NCBI GenBank assembly: GCA_013823985.1
Contig: PNNB01000057.1
Location: 1 to 64,000, forward strand
Source: Sphingopyxis sp.
Lineage (GTDB): Bacteria > Pseudomonadota > Alphaproteobacteria > Sphingomonadales > Sphingomonadaceae
Length of the DNA stretch: 64,000 nucleotides
Direction: 5' to 3'
Under the pieces are notes generated by a model that was not told where the DNA came from, did no database searches, and worked only from the letters and a program-made list of their open reading frames with translations. How positions within the stretch are numbered: position 1 is the stretch's first letter; each line of letters begins with the position of its first letter. The position numbers and the translations under genes are program-made. This document shows, in pieces, positions 23,185 to 32,532 of the stretch.

Positions 23185-25427
23185 TGGCCGATAATCCCAC
23201 GTTGGAAATGGAACAGCCTGCCCCTGCAAAGCGCAAGGGCGTGAAACGCCGCGCCTTCCTGATCGGCGGTGTTGCTATCGTCGGCGCAGGTCTGTTCGGT
23301 ATATCGATAATGGACAGCAACGCTGTCAAAACAGCCGCCAAGCTGACCGCAGGCAAGGGCGAGCACAGTTTTGCAACTTGGCTGAAAATTGCCGAAGACA
23401 ATGTGATCACCATTTATTCCCCGCACACCGACATTGGCCAAGGGTCGAACACGGGCCTTGCGCAGATGTTGGCCGAAGAACTCGATGCCAACTGGGATCT
23501 GGTGAAGCTGGTGTCGGCACCTGCGGAATCCGCCTTTGCCAATGTGGGTCTGGGACGTGGATTCTTGGGCGAAATGACCGGACAGCCAGGCATTATAAAT
23601 GGTGTCCCGCAGTCGTTCCTGTCGTTCATTGCACGGCAAATGAACTTGCAGATCACCGGTGGCTCTTCTGCGTTACGGTTTACGGGCCAGGTGACATTCC
23701 AGAAAGTCGGCGCGGCAACGCGCCTTGCGCTGATTGAAACAGCGGCAAAAAGGCTGGGCGTTCCCGCGGCGGAATTGACCACACAGGACAGCCACGTCAT
23801 TCACGCCAAATCGAGCCGGTCGCTACCCTATGGCAAACTGGCGGCAGAGGCAGCCACGCTCTCGCTGAACAACGAACCCAAGCTTAAAGACCCGAAAAAC
23901 TATCGCCTGATGCGTCAGTCGGTCCCGCGTCTGGATATCCCGGCCAAGGTCGACGGAACAGCGCAATATGGGATGGATTTCTCGGTTCCGGATATGCGTG
24001 TCGCAACCATCATGGCGGCCCCTGCCCGTGGCGGCAAACTGACTTCGGTGGATGAGGCCCCCGCCCTAGCCGTCAAAGGTGTCGAAAAGGTCATCAAGCT
24101 GGACGACGCAGTAGCGGTCGTGGCCAAAGGCTATTGGGCCGCCATTAGCGGCTTGCGCGCCATGACGCCGCAATTCACCGATGGCGGAAATGGCGGCATT
24201 TCGACCGCATCCATTTTCAAGGCCTATGACGACCTGATTGCCAAGGGTGACCCCGCTGGTGAGGCAGGCGAAGGCGACGTCAAAGCTGCGATGGGACCAA
24301 AGCCTGTCGAAGCAAAATATCAGGTTCCGTTCCTGCACCATGCCATGATGGAGCCTTTTGCCCTTACCGCCCATTATAAGGACGGAAAGCTGGATATCTG
24401 GGGCGGCATGCAAGACCCGCTGGCGTCTAAAATGATGGCTGTTGATGTTTCCGGGTTGGACAGCGACAAGGTGACATTCCACCCGATGCTGATTGGCGGC
24501 AGCTTTGGCCGCCGTCTGCCCATGTATATGGAAATTGTGAGCCAGGTTACGAAACTGGCCATGCAATTGCCCTATCCGGTGAAATTGATCTGGAGCCGTG
24601 AGGAAGAAATCGCGCAAGGGGCCTACCGCCCACAAAGCGCAGCGGTTTTGAAGGCGAATGTGACGGCCAACAAGCGGATTGCGGCCTTTTCAAACGATTA
24701 TGCGCAGACCGAAAGCGCGGAAGCCGAAACGACATTCATCTACAACCTTCCCGCCGTCGCGCGCCGGAATTATGAACATAAATCCAATCAGATTACTGGC
24801 GCGTGGCGCTCGGTTAACTCGACCCAGCAGGGCTTTTACAATGAAAGCTTCATGGACGAACTGGCCCATGCCGCAGGGGTAGACCCTGTCGAATTTCGCC
24901 GGAACCATTTGAAGGCGGACTCCCGTCATTTGCGTGTACTCGACGAGTGCGCGCGCCTCGCAAATTGGAAAGCGCCTCTGCCAGAGGGCGTTGGTCGCGG
25001 AGTGGCGATTGTCGAAAGCTTCAAGACCATCGTCGCCCATGTGATCGAAGCCTCGGTCAAGGAAGACGGCATGCCCAAAGTGCACAAGATCACGACCGTC
25101 GTCGACGCAGGCAGCATCGTCAATCCGGACGCCGCAAAAGCGCAGATCGAAGGCGGGACGATCATGGGACTGTCATCGGCCATCGGTGAAGCCGTTACGC
25201 TGGAAAAAGGCGCTGTGCAGCAGAGCAATTTTTCCGATTACCCCTTGCTGAAGCTTGCCGATGCGCCGTTGGTGCACGACATCCACTTCATCAACAGTGG
25301 GGCCTATATGGGCGGAATCGGTGAACCCGGCGTGCCACCGGCAGCGCCGGCGCTTGCCAATGCGCTCTTCGCCGCCACCGGAAAGCGTGTCCGTAATCTA
25401 CCCATTTTGACGCAGGCAAAGGCTTGA
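23181..25427 (+). CDS. iorB: Molybdopterin-binding large subunit (IorB-like)
   Basis: 748 aa from the ATG at 23181 (ATGATG, overlapping the iorA TGA). A Tat-type signal anchor ([18 protein letters not shown]) near residues 20-37 places the enzyme at the periplasmic face. Molybdopterin-binding blocks are present: [17 protein letters not shown] near 90, [17 protein letters not shown] near 450, and [21 protein letters not shown] near 715 with the catalytic Glu. IorB-type enzymes hydroxylate N-heterocycles or oxidise aldehydes; the substrate cannot be assigned. The neighbouring xdhC and mocA are its expected maturation factors. Confidence 0.92.
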   Translation: MMADNPTLEMEQPAPAKRKGVKRRAFLIGGVAIVGAGLFGISIMDSNAVKTAAKLTAGKGEHSFATWLKIAEDNVITIYSPHTDIGQGSNTGLAQMLAEELDANWDLVKLVSAPAESAFANVGLGRGFLGEMTGQPGIINGVPQSFLSFIARQMNLQITGGSSALRFTGQVTFQKVGAATRLALIETAAKRLGVPAAELTTQDSHVIHAKSSRSLPYGKLAAEAATLSLNNEPKLKDPKNYRLMRQSVPRLDIPAKVDGTAQYGMDFSVPDMRVATIMAAPARGGKLTSVDEAPALAVKGVEKVIKLDDAVAVVAKGYWAAISGLRAMTPQFTDGGNGGISTASIFKAYDDLIAKGDPAGEAGEGDVKAAMGPKPVEAKYQVPFLHHAMMEPFALTAHYKDGKLDIWGGMQDPLASKMMAVDVSGLDSDKVTFHPMLIGGSFGRRLPMYMEIVSQVTKLAMQLPYPVKLIWSREEEIAQGAYRPQSAAVLKANVTANKRIAAFSNDYAQTESAEAETTFIYNLPAVARRNYEHKSNQITGAWRSVNSTQQGFYNESFMDELAHAAGVDPVEFRRNHLKADSRHLRVLDECARLANWKAPLPEGVGRGVAIVESFKTIVAHVIEASVKEDGMPKVHKITTVVDAGSIVNPDAAKAQIEGGTIMGLSSAIGEAVTLEKGAVQQSNFSDYPLLKLADAPLVHDIHFINSGAYMGGIGEPGVPPAAPALANALFAATGKRVRNLPILTQAKA

Positions 25428-26026
25428 GCAACAGCAGAGCGAGGCTTCTTGCCCCGACCGACAATCTGGAAATCGCGGAGACATTGGCGCGCGCTTTCCA
25501 GACGGAGACAGGTTGGAGCTATGTCATCCCCGATCCGAAGCTGCGCGCCGAACGGCTGGCGGGTGCATTTCACCTGTTCTTGCAGGATGAACATCGCAAG
25601 GGCGCGGTATTCGGCACGGACGGGATTGAAGCGGTTACGTTATGGCGTGGCCCGGGACAGGCTCATGATAGCCTATGGGATCGCGCCCGTCTGATCATTC
25701 CCTTTATTCAGCGCTTGCGCTTTTCGATTTTTCGGGGGCTGGAAGTGGCCGACCTCATTGAGAAACATCTTCCCAAAGAGCCTGTATGGTATCTGCATTA
25801 TGCCGGCTGTGATCCAGCGCATCAGGGCAAGGGCTTCGGCGGCGCTGCAATCCGGGCAGGTCTTGAACGCGCCGATGAAGACGGCCTGCCTGCCTATCTC
25901 GAAACCGCCGACGAACATAATGTCGCGCTTTACCAAAGCTTCGGATTTCAGGTGAAGCATATGTGGCAGGTGCCTGAAGGCCCCCAATTCTGGGGTATGC
26001 AGAGGCCCGGTAAGACCAGGCACTAG
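25424..26026 (+). CDS. GNAT family N-acetyltransferase
   Basis: 200 aa; a TTG at 25424 overlaps the iorB stop as TTGA, which suggests coupling. The GNAT acetyl-CoA signature is DPAHQGKGFGGAAIRAGLERADEDG near residues 128-152 (core QGKGFGGA), followed by YLETADEHNVALYQSFGFQV, the usual beta5-alpha4 pair. The N-terminus (ADTLARAFQ-like ETLARAFQTE) matches the branch that acts on small molecules. Substrate unknown. It ends a rightward transcript facing the DUF1993 gene. Confidence 0.85.
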   Translation: MSNSRARLLAPTDNLEIAETLARAFQTETGWSYVIPDPKLRAERLAGAFHLFLQDEHRKGAVFGTDGIEAVTLWRGPGQAHDSLWDRARLIIPFIQRLRFSIFRGLEVADLIEKHLPKEPVWYLHYAGCDPAHQGKGFGGAAIRAGLERADEDGLPAYLETADEHNVALYQSFGFQVKHMWQVPEGPQFWGMQRPGKTRH

Positions 26027-26052
26027 ACCTCAAATATGTCTGTGGCGGGCGG

Positions 26053-26616
26053 TTAGCCCGTCGGCATCGTCCCGGGACGGATGAACGGGAACATGTGCGG
26101 GATATAGTCGGCCTTGCCGAGAGCAACGCCCGCACTGCGCAAAATCGCATAAGCTGCCATGAGGTGAAAGTAGAATTGGGGCAAAGCCCAATCGCGGGCA
26201 TATTGCGCTGCTGTCAGGTCGAAGATCATGCCATTGGGGATTTCATGCGCGACTGGCCGGTCGTCATCTCCGTCCAGCGCATCCGGCGCCAGCAAATTGA
26301 GTAAATTCAGGGTCTCTTCGATCCGCGACTTTGCTCCGGCAATCGTGCCGGGATGGTCGGCCGCGTTTCGGCCTTCGTTTACCAGTTCCTCGAACGAAAC
26401 CGGAAATGCCTCGCCCCGAAGCCGGTACACGGCTTCCTGCGCCTGCAAGCACGCAAAGCGGATTTGCGTGGACAGCGGAAACATGTCGGGGGCAAGACGG
26501 GCCAGCAGCATGCCCTCCGCTTTGTCGGGCATCTGCGCCTCGGCTTTCGCCAGCCAGCCGACCAGCGTCCTCAGCATCGGGCTATAAGTGGGAACAAGCA
26601 GGTTGGTTAAAGTCAT
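26053..26616 (-). CDS. DUF1993 domain-containing protein
   Basis: 187 aa from the ATG at 26616. DUF1993 proteins are DinB-like four-helix bundles of unknown function. Typical features are the N-terminal LLVPTYSPMLRTLVGWLAKAE, the F-x-L-x-x-Q block (DMFPLSTQIRFACLQA), and the C-terminal LPQFYFHLMAAYAILRSAGVALGKADY, which carries the conserved FH pair and is followed by the terminal Pro-rich tail. It stands alone, convergent with the GNAT gene and divergent from the B12 operon, with the cobalamin riboswitch starting 80 bases away. Confidence 0.88.
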   Translation of the reverse strand: MTLTNLLVPTYSPMLRTLVGWLAKAEAQMPDKAEGMLLARLAPDMFPLSTQIRFACLQAQEAVYRLRGEAFPVSFEELVNEGRNAADHPGTIAGAKSRIEETLNLLNLLAPDALDGDDDRPVAHEIPNGMIFDLTAAQYARDWALPQFYFHLMAAYAILRSAGVALGKADYIPHMFPFIRPGTMPTG

Positions 26617-26696
26617 TGTGGATGGCTCCTCGGCTAATCTGTGGTCGCGCAGCATTGCATTAGGGACGTAATCGACGTAATAGCCTGCCCACGCAA

Positions 26697-26843
26697 CAGG
26701 TCTTTGTGAAAGCAAGGATAATAGGGAAGCCGGCGGAAATCCGGCGCTGTTCCCGCAACTGTAACCGGCGAGTTTGGCCCCTTATGCCACTGGGAAACTG
26801 GGAAGGCGGGGTTTAAATTGTGACCCGGGAGCCAGGAGACCTG
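26697..26843 (+). ncRNA. Cobalamin (adenosylcobalamin) riboswitch
   Basis: The conserved core is readable: AATAGGGAAGCCGG, then a variable hairpin (CCGGCGGAAATCCGG), CGCTGTTCCCGCAACTGTAACCGG (B12-box-like part GCAACTGTAA), GCCACTGGG, GGGAAGG, and GACCCGGGAGCCAGGAGACC. The closing stem pairs CAGGTC at 26697-26702 with GACCTG at 26838-26843. It precedes btuB by about 100 bases and should switch the whole btuB-F-C-D operon off when cobalamin is plentiful. Confidence 0.95.
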
Positions 26844-26946
26844 CCTGTTTGCGGTCTGTCCTTTGTGCTTGCGGGACACTGGCGCAATCGGGGTTTTCCT
26901 CCGCGTGACGACATTTGTTTGGACGTCATGTGAAGGATATAACTAT

Positions 26947-28785
26947 ATGACATTGCTAAAATTTTCGGCAGCAGCACTGGCGCTGTTGCCTGTTTCCGCC
27001 TTTGCGGAGGACGACATTGTCGTCACAGCAAGCGGTTTTGAGCAACCACGCTCCGAAACCGGACAAGCTATATCGGTACTGGATGAAGAGCGGCTTGCCG
27101 AATTGCAGTCAGTCAGCATCAGCGACGCGCTCCGGACATTACCCGGCATCGCGGTCGCGACCCGCGGCCCGGTGGGCAGCCAGAGCAGCACATTCATCCG
27201 CGGCGGCAACAGTTCGCAGACGCTGGTGTTAATCGACGGGGTACGTATCAACGATCCGTCCGGCCCCAATGCGGCGTTCGACTTTGGCGCTCTCCTGACC
27301 GGCAATATCGGACGGGTTGAAGTGCTGCGGGGACCGAATTCCATCATCTGGGGCAGTCAGGCGATCGGCGGGGTTATCAATGTACAGAGCGTGACCCCGA
27401 CGGAAGATTTGGTGGCGCGCGCCGGGCTGGAATATGGCTATGCGGACAGCCTTCGTGCATCCGCCAATCTGTCGGGGACGAGCGGGATCGTCGAAGGGAG
27501 CTTCGGCGGTGCCTATTACCGCACGGACGGAATATCGGCTCTGGCGGGCGGTACCGAAAAGGATGGCTTTGAAAACTGGTCGGCAAATGGCCGGTTAAAG
27601 GTCAATCTGGCCGAGAATATCGCGCTGGATTTCCGGGGCTATTACAACCGGGGGATCATCGAATATGACTCGCCCTTTGGCGCAGGGGCAAATGCCTTGC
27701 CGGTGTCGCGCAACCGTCAGTTTGTGGGATATGTAGGTGCGTTGTTTGATCTGGCCGACGGTCGTTTGCGTAACCGGCTTTCCTATGCCCGCACCGATAT
27801 CACCCGCATCGGCACCGATCCGGTCGTCTTCAGCTTCAACAATTTTGACGTGAAGGGCACGATTGATCGGTTCGAATATCACGGGTCCTTCGATATCGCC
27901 GACGCGGCAACGCTCGTTTTTGGTGCGGAACATGAGCGGACGTTCGCCAGCACATCCTTCGAAGGCGCGCCTGCCGACCGCGCGCGCAATCAGGTCACGA
28001 GCGGCTTTGGCCAAGTCATCCTTCGACCGATCAAGGGACTGACCGTGACCGGCGGGGTCCGCCATGACCATTATAGCGACTATGGCGGCCAGACCACCTT
28101 GGGCGGGAACATCGCCTATACCCCCGATGACGGAAACACCGTCGTGCGGGCAACCTATGGCGAAGGGTTCCGCGCACCAACGCTATCAGAGGGCCAGCCG
28201 CCCTTTGGCAATCCTAATTTGAAGCCCGAAACGGCGCGCAACTTCGACATTGGCGTGGAGCACCGCTTTCTGAAGGGCAAGGCCCAGGTCACTGCCACCT
28301 ATTTCAACCGCAAGAGCAACGACCTGATCGCTTTTTCGTTCACGACTTTCCAGTCAGAGAATATTGAACGGGTAAATAGCGAAGGCGTTGAACTGGGCTT
28401 TGCGTTGCAGCCTACCGACCGACTCAATGTGCAAGCCAATTACACCCTGACCAACGCAATCAACCGTTCGGCGGGCGCGAATTTCGGCAACCGCCTTGCC
28501 CTTCGTCCGCAACATGTGGGAAGCTTGACCGTAGATTGGCAAACAGCATGGCGCCTGAAGCTGGGCGCGACCTTATTGTTTGCCGGCGACAGCTTCGACA
28601 ATGCGGCAAACACCGTTCGTCTGGATGGATACAGCCTCGTCCATTTGCGCGCAGCGTTTCCGGTCAGCGACCGGTTTGAGTTGTACGGCCGGGTCGAGAA
28701 TGTCTTCGACACCGATTATGTGCAGGTGGCAGGCTATAACAGCTATGGCCGCAACGCCCATGTCGGCGTCCGGGCGACATTCTGA
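26947..28785 (+). CDS. btuB: TonB-dependent vitamin B12 receptor
   Basis: 612 aa from the ATG at 26947; the open frame from 26863 reads through the leader. A signal peptide (LKFSAAALALLPVSAFA) is followed by the TonB box DDIVVTASGFEQP, the plug (LRTLPGIAVATRGPVGSQSSTFIRGG and LVLIDGVRINDPSG, ending in RVEVLRGPNSIIWGSQAIGGVINV) and a barrel with the C-terminal NAHVGVRATF. The length and the short plug motifs match BtuB. The cobalamin riboswitch upstream and btuF-C-D downstream make the assignment strong. The stop overlaps the btuF start (TGATG). Confidence 0.96.
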   Translation: MTLLKFSAAALALLPVSAFAEDDIVVTASGFEQPRSETGQAISVLDEERLAELQSVSISDALRTLPGIAVATRGPVGSQSSTFIRGGNSSQTLVLIDGVRINDPSGPNAAFDFGALLTGNIGRVEVLRGPNSIIWGSQAIGGVINVQSVTPTEDLVARAGLEYGYADSLRASANLSGTSGIVEGSFGGAYYRTDGISALAGGTEKDGFENWSANGRLKVNLAENIALDFRGYYNRGIIEYDSPFGAGANALPVSRNRQFVGYVGALFDLADGRLRNRLSYARTDITRIGTDPVVFSFNNFDVKGTIDRFEYHGSFDIADAATLVFGAEHERTFASTSFEGAPADRARNQVTSGFGQVILRPIKGLTVTGGVRHDHYSDYGGQTTLGGNIAYTPDDGNTVVRATYGEGFRAPTLSEGQPPFGNPNLKPETARNFDIGVEHRFLKGKAQVTATYFNRKSNDLIAFSFTTFQSENIERVNSEGVELGFALQPTDRLNVQANYTLTNAINRSAGANFGNRLALRPQHVGSLTVDWQTAWRLKLGATLLFAGDSFDNAANTVRLDGYSLVHLRAAFPVSDRFELYGRVENVFDTDYVQVAGYNSYGRNAHVGVRATF

Positions 28786-29612
28786 TGAAATGGCACTGGC
28801 CGCTTTTTCTGCTTCTGGGCGGGTGCAGCGGCCAGCCTGCCATTGCGCCGGGCGGGATTGTCTCCAACAATCCGTGCATTGACGCCATCCTCGCCGAAAT
28901 CGCCGCTCCCGGACAGGTGGCGGCGGTTAGCGTCTATTCGCATGACGCCGACAGCGCCTCGGCCCCGCTTGCCTGGTCACGCCAATATCCCGCGCTTGGG
29001 ACAGGGGCGGAAGACATATTGGCGGCCAAGCCCCGGCTGGTCCTGACGGGCAATCTCGCGTCGACCGGCACCAACGCAGCCTTGGCGAAGGCCGGGATCA
29101 AGGTCGTCGCCGTCGGCGTTGCGGCAACCTTGGACGAGGACATCGCGCAAGTCCGGCATATTGCAAAGGCCATAGGCAGGGTCGCAGCAGGCGAGGCTCT
29201 GGTCGCGCGCATGCTGGCAACGCAAAGCGAGACGCAAACGTCCGTACCGCACGGCAAAGCACCTTCGGCGATCATCTGGCAAAATGGCGGTTTTGTCGCA
29301 GGGACCGGGACGTTGCAGGACGAACTGCTGCGCCGACATGGGTTCCGCAACGCCAGCGCCTCCTTCGGCCTGCAATCCTGGGGTGTGCTTCCACTGGAAA
29401 GTCTGATCCGTAATCCGCCGCAGGTAATCTTCATGCCCGTCACGCCGCAAGGCGATACAGACCGGGAGCTTGCATCACGCCAGAAATTGCTGAAACATCT
29501 GGGCGGCAAGACCCGGATCGTACCATTTCGCGACCAGCTTCTGTTTTGTGGGGGACCAACCGTCATCAAGGTTGCACAGATTTTCAAAGATGCGCGAAAG
29601 GTCGCCCCATGA
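28785..29612 (+). CDS. btuF: Cobalamin ABC transporter substrate-binding lipoprotein
   Basis: 275 aa. A signal with lipobox FLLLGGCSG (Cys14) makes it a lipoprotein anchored in the periplasm, unlike soluble E. coli BtuF. It has the type-III binding-protein fold: SNNPCIDAILAEIA at the start, YPALGTGAEDILAAKPRLVLTGNL as the first lobe motif and a long central helix region (EDIAQVRHIAKAIGRVAAGEAL). It delivers B12 to BtuCD. It overlaps btuB by one base and btuC by four. Confidence 0.92.
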   Translation: MKWHWPLFLLLGGCSGQPAIAPGGIVSNNPCIDAILAEIAAPGQVAAVSVYSHDADSASAPLAWSRQYPALGTGAEDILAAKPRLVLTGNLASTGTNAALAKAGIKVVAVGVAATLDEDIAQVRHIAKAIGRVAAGEALVARMLATQSETQTSVPHGKAPSAIIWQNGGFVAGTGTLQDELLRRHGFRNASASFGLQSWGVLPLESLIRNPPQVIFMPVTPQGDTDRELASRQKLLKHLGGKTRIVPFRDQLLFCGGPTVIKVAQIFKDARKVAP

Positions 29613-30574
29613 CCGCGCGCTGGATGACGCCGCTTTTGCTGTTTCTGACAGGTGCAGCATTTCTACTTTCGCTAATGGCGGGTAAAGTTTGGATCTGGCC
29701 TGCGGCATGGCTGTCCAATGCCCCCGATGGCTGGATTTTCCTCGAACTGCGCCTGCCCCGCGCGCTGCTTGGTCTGGGCATAGGGGCCGTTCTCGGCCTT
29801 TCCGGGGCGGTGTTGCAGGGCTATTTACGCAATCCACTTGCCGATCCTACCGTCCTTGGTGTTTCGTCCAGTGCCGCACTGGGCGGAGTGACGGCCATAT
29901 TCCTAGGCCTTAACACATTGCCTCTTGGCTTGTTTAGCTGCGCCATGCTGGGGGCGGGCGTGAGCATCCTGCTGCTGTTGACGCTCGCACGTGGCGGCGG
30001 GCCATTGGGGTTCATCCTTGGCGGAATGGTGTTGTCGACACTGGCAGGATCGCTCACGGCCTTTCTCATCAGCATAGCGCCCAACCCTTTTGCGGCCAGC
30101 GAGATAATCAACTGGCTGATGGGGGCATTAACGGACCGGCTGATGGAAGATGTTATCAAGGCGTTGCCGCTGATGGCCATCGGTGCGGCGCTCCTGCTGA
30201 CGATGGGTCGGGCGCTGGATGGGCTGACACTGGGTGAAGACGGGGCACGCAGCATTGGCGTCAATCTCACGCAGTTACGATGGGTGATAGTGGTCGGTGT
30301 TGGTTTGTCCGTCGGGGCTTCGGTCGCCGTATCGGGCGTCGTGGGATTTGTGGGGCTTATTGTGCCGCACTTGATACGCGGCATCATGGGGGAGCAGCCG
30401 TCCTCCATATTGCTCCCTTCCGCACTTGGCGGGGCGATACTGACGCTCGTCGCGGACAGCTTGGTCCGCCTCACACCCGGGCCAACAGAAATACGCCTGG
30501 GCATCGCCATGGCGGTTCTGGGTGCGCCATTTTTCTTCATGCTCCTGTGGAAGCAAAGGGGGCGCGCAGCATGA
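29609..30574 (+). CDS. btuC: Cobalamin ABC transporter permease
   Basis: 321 aa from the ATG at 29609 (ATGA with btuF). FecCD-type permease with about nine or ten membrane helices. The family blocks LRLPRALLGLGIGAVLGLSGAVLQGYLRNPLADPTVLGVS (partial: RLPRALLGLGIGA and NPLADPTVLGVSSSA) and the coupling segment VGFVGLIVPHLIRGIMG are clear. It forms the membrane channel with BtuD. The 3' end overlaps btuD by ATGA. Confidence 0.95.
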   Translation: MTARWMTPLLLFLTGAAFLLSLMAGKVWIWPAAWLSNAPDGWIFLELRLPRALLGLGIGAVLGLSGAVLQGYLRNPLADPTVLGVSSSAALGGVTAIFLGLNTLPLGLFSCAMLGAGVSILLLLTLARGGGPLGFILGGMVLSTLAGSLTAFLISIAPNPFAASEIINWLMGALTDRLMEDVIKALPLMAIGAALLLTMGRALDGLTLGEDGARSIGVNLTQLRWVIVVGVGLSVGASVAVSGVVGFVGLIVPHLIRGIMGEQPSSILLPSALGGAILTLVADSLVRLTPGPTEIRLGIAMAVLGAPFFFMLLWKQRGRAA

Positions 30575-31347
30575 TTCTGCAATGCGACAACCTATACTTC
30601 GCCCATGATACCCATCCCGCACTGGAGGATGTTTCAGCACGCCTGCATCCCGGACAATTCAGCGTCATTTTGGGCCCCAATGGCGCCGGTAAGTCGACAT
30701 TGCTCGGTTGCCTTGCCGGTCTGCTAAAGCCGCGTTCCGGATGGGTGAATCTGGGAAGCGACCCGATCCTTGCCTTGTCCGACGCCGCGCGCGCCAAGAT
30801 GCTTGGCCTTCTTCCCCAAGGGGCCCAAACCCACTGGGCCATTACCGCACGTGCTCTTGTCGCGCTCGGACGCTATGCCCATCGCAAGGGATTTGGCCTG
30901 ACTGCCGAAGACCAAAAAGCCATCGAAACGGCCCTTATTGCGACCGGCACGGGGTCTTTTGCAGACCGGTTGGTGACAGAGCTTTCGGGCGGGGAACGGG
31001 CGCGCGTGTTGATGGCGCGGGTTCTGGCAGGGGAACCACAGTGGGTATTGGCCGACGAACCACTCGCCAATCTCGATCCGGGTTACCAGATCGATATGCT
31101 CCATCTTTTGCGCGATCAAGCCAGCAGCGGTAAGGGCGTCGTCGCAGTGCTGCACGACCTCCATCACGCGGTGCGCTTTGCGGACCATGTCGTGTTGCTG
31201 CACAAAGGCAAGGTCTTTGCCCAAGGTTCCGTTGCCGACGTCTTGACGTCATCCAATCTCGCTGCGGTATACGGCATTGACGCGAAGCTTTTCTCGGACG
31301 AGGAAGGGGCAATCCAGCTTTTGATAAAAGGTAAGACTGCCCCATGA
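30571..31347 (+). CDS. btuD: Cobalamin ABC transporter ATP-binding protein
   Basis: 258 aa from the ATG at 30571; the long open frame from 30280 is inside btuC. Walker A GPNGAGKS at about 34-41, Q-loop in LLPQGAQ, signature LSGGERAR near 136-143, Walker B WVLADEPLANLD near 155-166 and the switch His in AVLHDLHHAV are all present, so it is a functional ATPase. It is coupled to btuC upstream and to the PhoD-like lipoprotein gene downstream (ATGA at 31344). Confidence 0.95.
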   Translation: MILQCDNLYFAHDTHPALEDVSARLHPGQFSVILGPNGAGKSTLLGCLAGLLKPRSGWVNLGSDPILALSDAARAKMLGLLPQGAQTHWAITARALVALGRYAHRKGFGLTAEDQKAIETALIATGTGSFADRLVTELSGGERARVLMARVLAGEPQWVLADEPLANLDPGYQIDMLHLLRDQASSGKGVVAVLHDLHHAVRFADHVVLLHKGKVFAQGSVADVLTSSNLAAVYGIDAKLFSDEEGAIQLLIKGKTAP

Positions 31348-32504
31348 AACGCGTCCTTCCTCTTGCCATCCTGTTGCTGTCGGGTTGCGCCATCCATGTC
31401 GGTGACACCTCAGCCGCGTCAACCGCCGCTGCGCCACAAAGCGCGCAGGAGGCACTGCGGCCATATTATGCCAGCCTGACGACGAAGCTTCCCAAAGCCC
31501 CGGCCAGTCCGGCGCTATCCTCGAACAGCATTATTACGCGCTTCGCCTTCGGGTCGTGCGTTAACGAAAACCGCGATATGAAATTCTGGGATGTCATTGC
31601 GGCACAAAAGCCGCAGGCATTTTTGCTGATCGGCGACAATGTCTATGGAGATACGCGGCCAACCAACGGTGCGGACATTCCCACATTGACCGCAAGTTAC
31701 CGCAAGCTCAGCAGCCGCGTCGAATTTGACCGCTTCCGCCGCAGCGTTCCCATGATGACCACATGGGACGACCATGATTATGGCGCAAATGACGCGGGCG
31801 GTGCCTTTGCCTTCAAAGAATGGGCAGAGAAGATCTATGAAAACTATTGGAGCAGCAGTGATGAGGTAAAGGCCCGTCCGGGCGTCTATGAAAGCCGCAT
31901 CGTCGGCCCGGAAGGCAGGCGTGTTCAGTTCATCATATTGGACTCGCGCTTTTTCCGGTCGGACCTTGCCGTCATGCCCTATCGCGATCCCGGTCCGGCG
32001 CTGGGCTGGTATATTCCGAATATGGATCCCAAGGCGTCGATATTGGGCAATGCTCAATGGGATTGGCTTGCGCAGGAGCTTTCCAAACCGGCGGAACTTC
32101 GCTTCATCATTTCGTCGACCCAGGTCATTACCGACGCGCATAATTTCGAAGGCTGGACCAATTTTCCCAAAGAGCGGGATCGTCTCTACGCTTTGCTGGC
32201 AGACAAAAAGGTCGACAACGCGATCTTCCTGACGGGCGACCGCCATTCAGGAGCATTTTATAAAACCCAACTTCCGGGCCTTTCAAAACCGCTGTGGGAT
32301 TTCACGTCCAGTTCGCTCAACTTTGCCTTTGGCAAAGGCGACGGCGGCGAGCGGGAGCCGGATCCGCGCCGAACCGGTGGTCTGTGGGGCATACCCAATT
32401 TTGGCCAGATCGATATCGACTGGAGCGCCAAGACCGTAAAGATGTCGTTGCGAAAAGATGACGGCAGCGTGATCGAGGAACAGGTTATTCAGGCAATCGA
32501 CTGA
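31344..32504 (+). CDS. PhoD-family metallophosphatase lipoprotein in the B12 operon
   Basis: 386 aa. Lipobox LLLSGCAIH (Cys15) predicts a periplasmic lipoprotein. The phosphatase core has ITRFAFGSCVNENRDMKFWD near 55-74, LLIGDNVYGDTR, MMTTWDDHDYGANDAGG near 132-148 and AIFLTGDRHSGAFY near 290, which are the PhoD metal-ligand blocks. The extra N-terminal PhoD domain of the larger paralogue at 9884 is missing. Its start overlaps btuD, so it belongs to the riboswitch-controlled operon. A role in stripping phosphate from cobalamin phosphates or in nucleotide-loop salvage is inference from this context. Homologous lipoproteins also occur outside B12 operons. Confidence 0.88.
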   Translation: MKRVLPLAILLLSGCAIHVGDTSAASTAAAPQSAQEALRPYYASLTTKLPKAPASPALSSNSIITRFAFGSCVNENRDMKFWDVIAAQKPQAFLLIGDNVYGDTRPTNGADIPTLTASYRKLSSRVEFDRFRRSVPMMTTWDDHDYGANDAGGAFAFKEWAEKIYENYWSSSDEVKARPGVYESRIVGPEGRRVQFIILDSRFFRSDLAVMPYRDPGPALGWYIPNMDPKASILGNAQWDWLAQELSKPAELRFIISSTQVITDAHNFEGWTNFPKERDRLYALLADKKVDNAIFLTGDRHSGAFYKTQLPGLSKPLWDFTSSSLNFAFGKGDGGEREPDPRRTGGLWGIPNFGQIDIDWSAKTVKMSLRKDDGSVIEEQVIQAID

Positions 32505-32532
32505 GGCGTCCAAGCGCCGCAGCGGATAAAGC

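Noticed and set aside
26747..26843. rho-independent terminator upstream of btuB
   Set aside because: The paired segments are part of the conserved cobalamin riboswitch core (closing stem and B12 box), not a stand-alone terminator.
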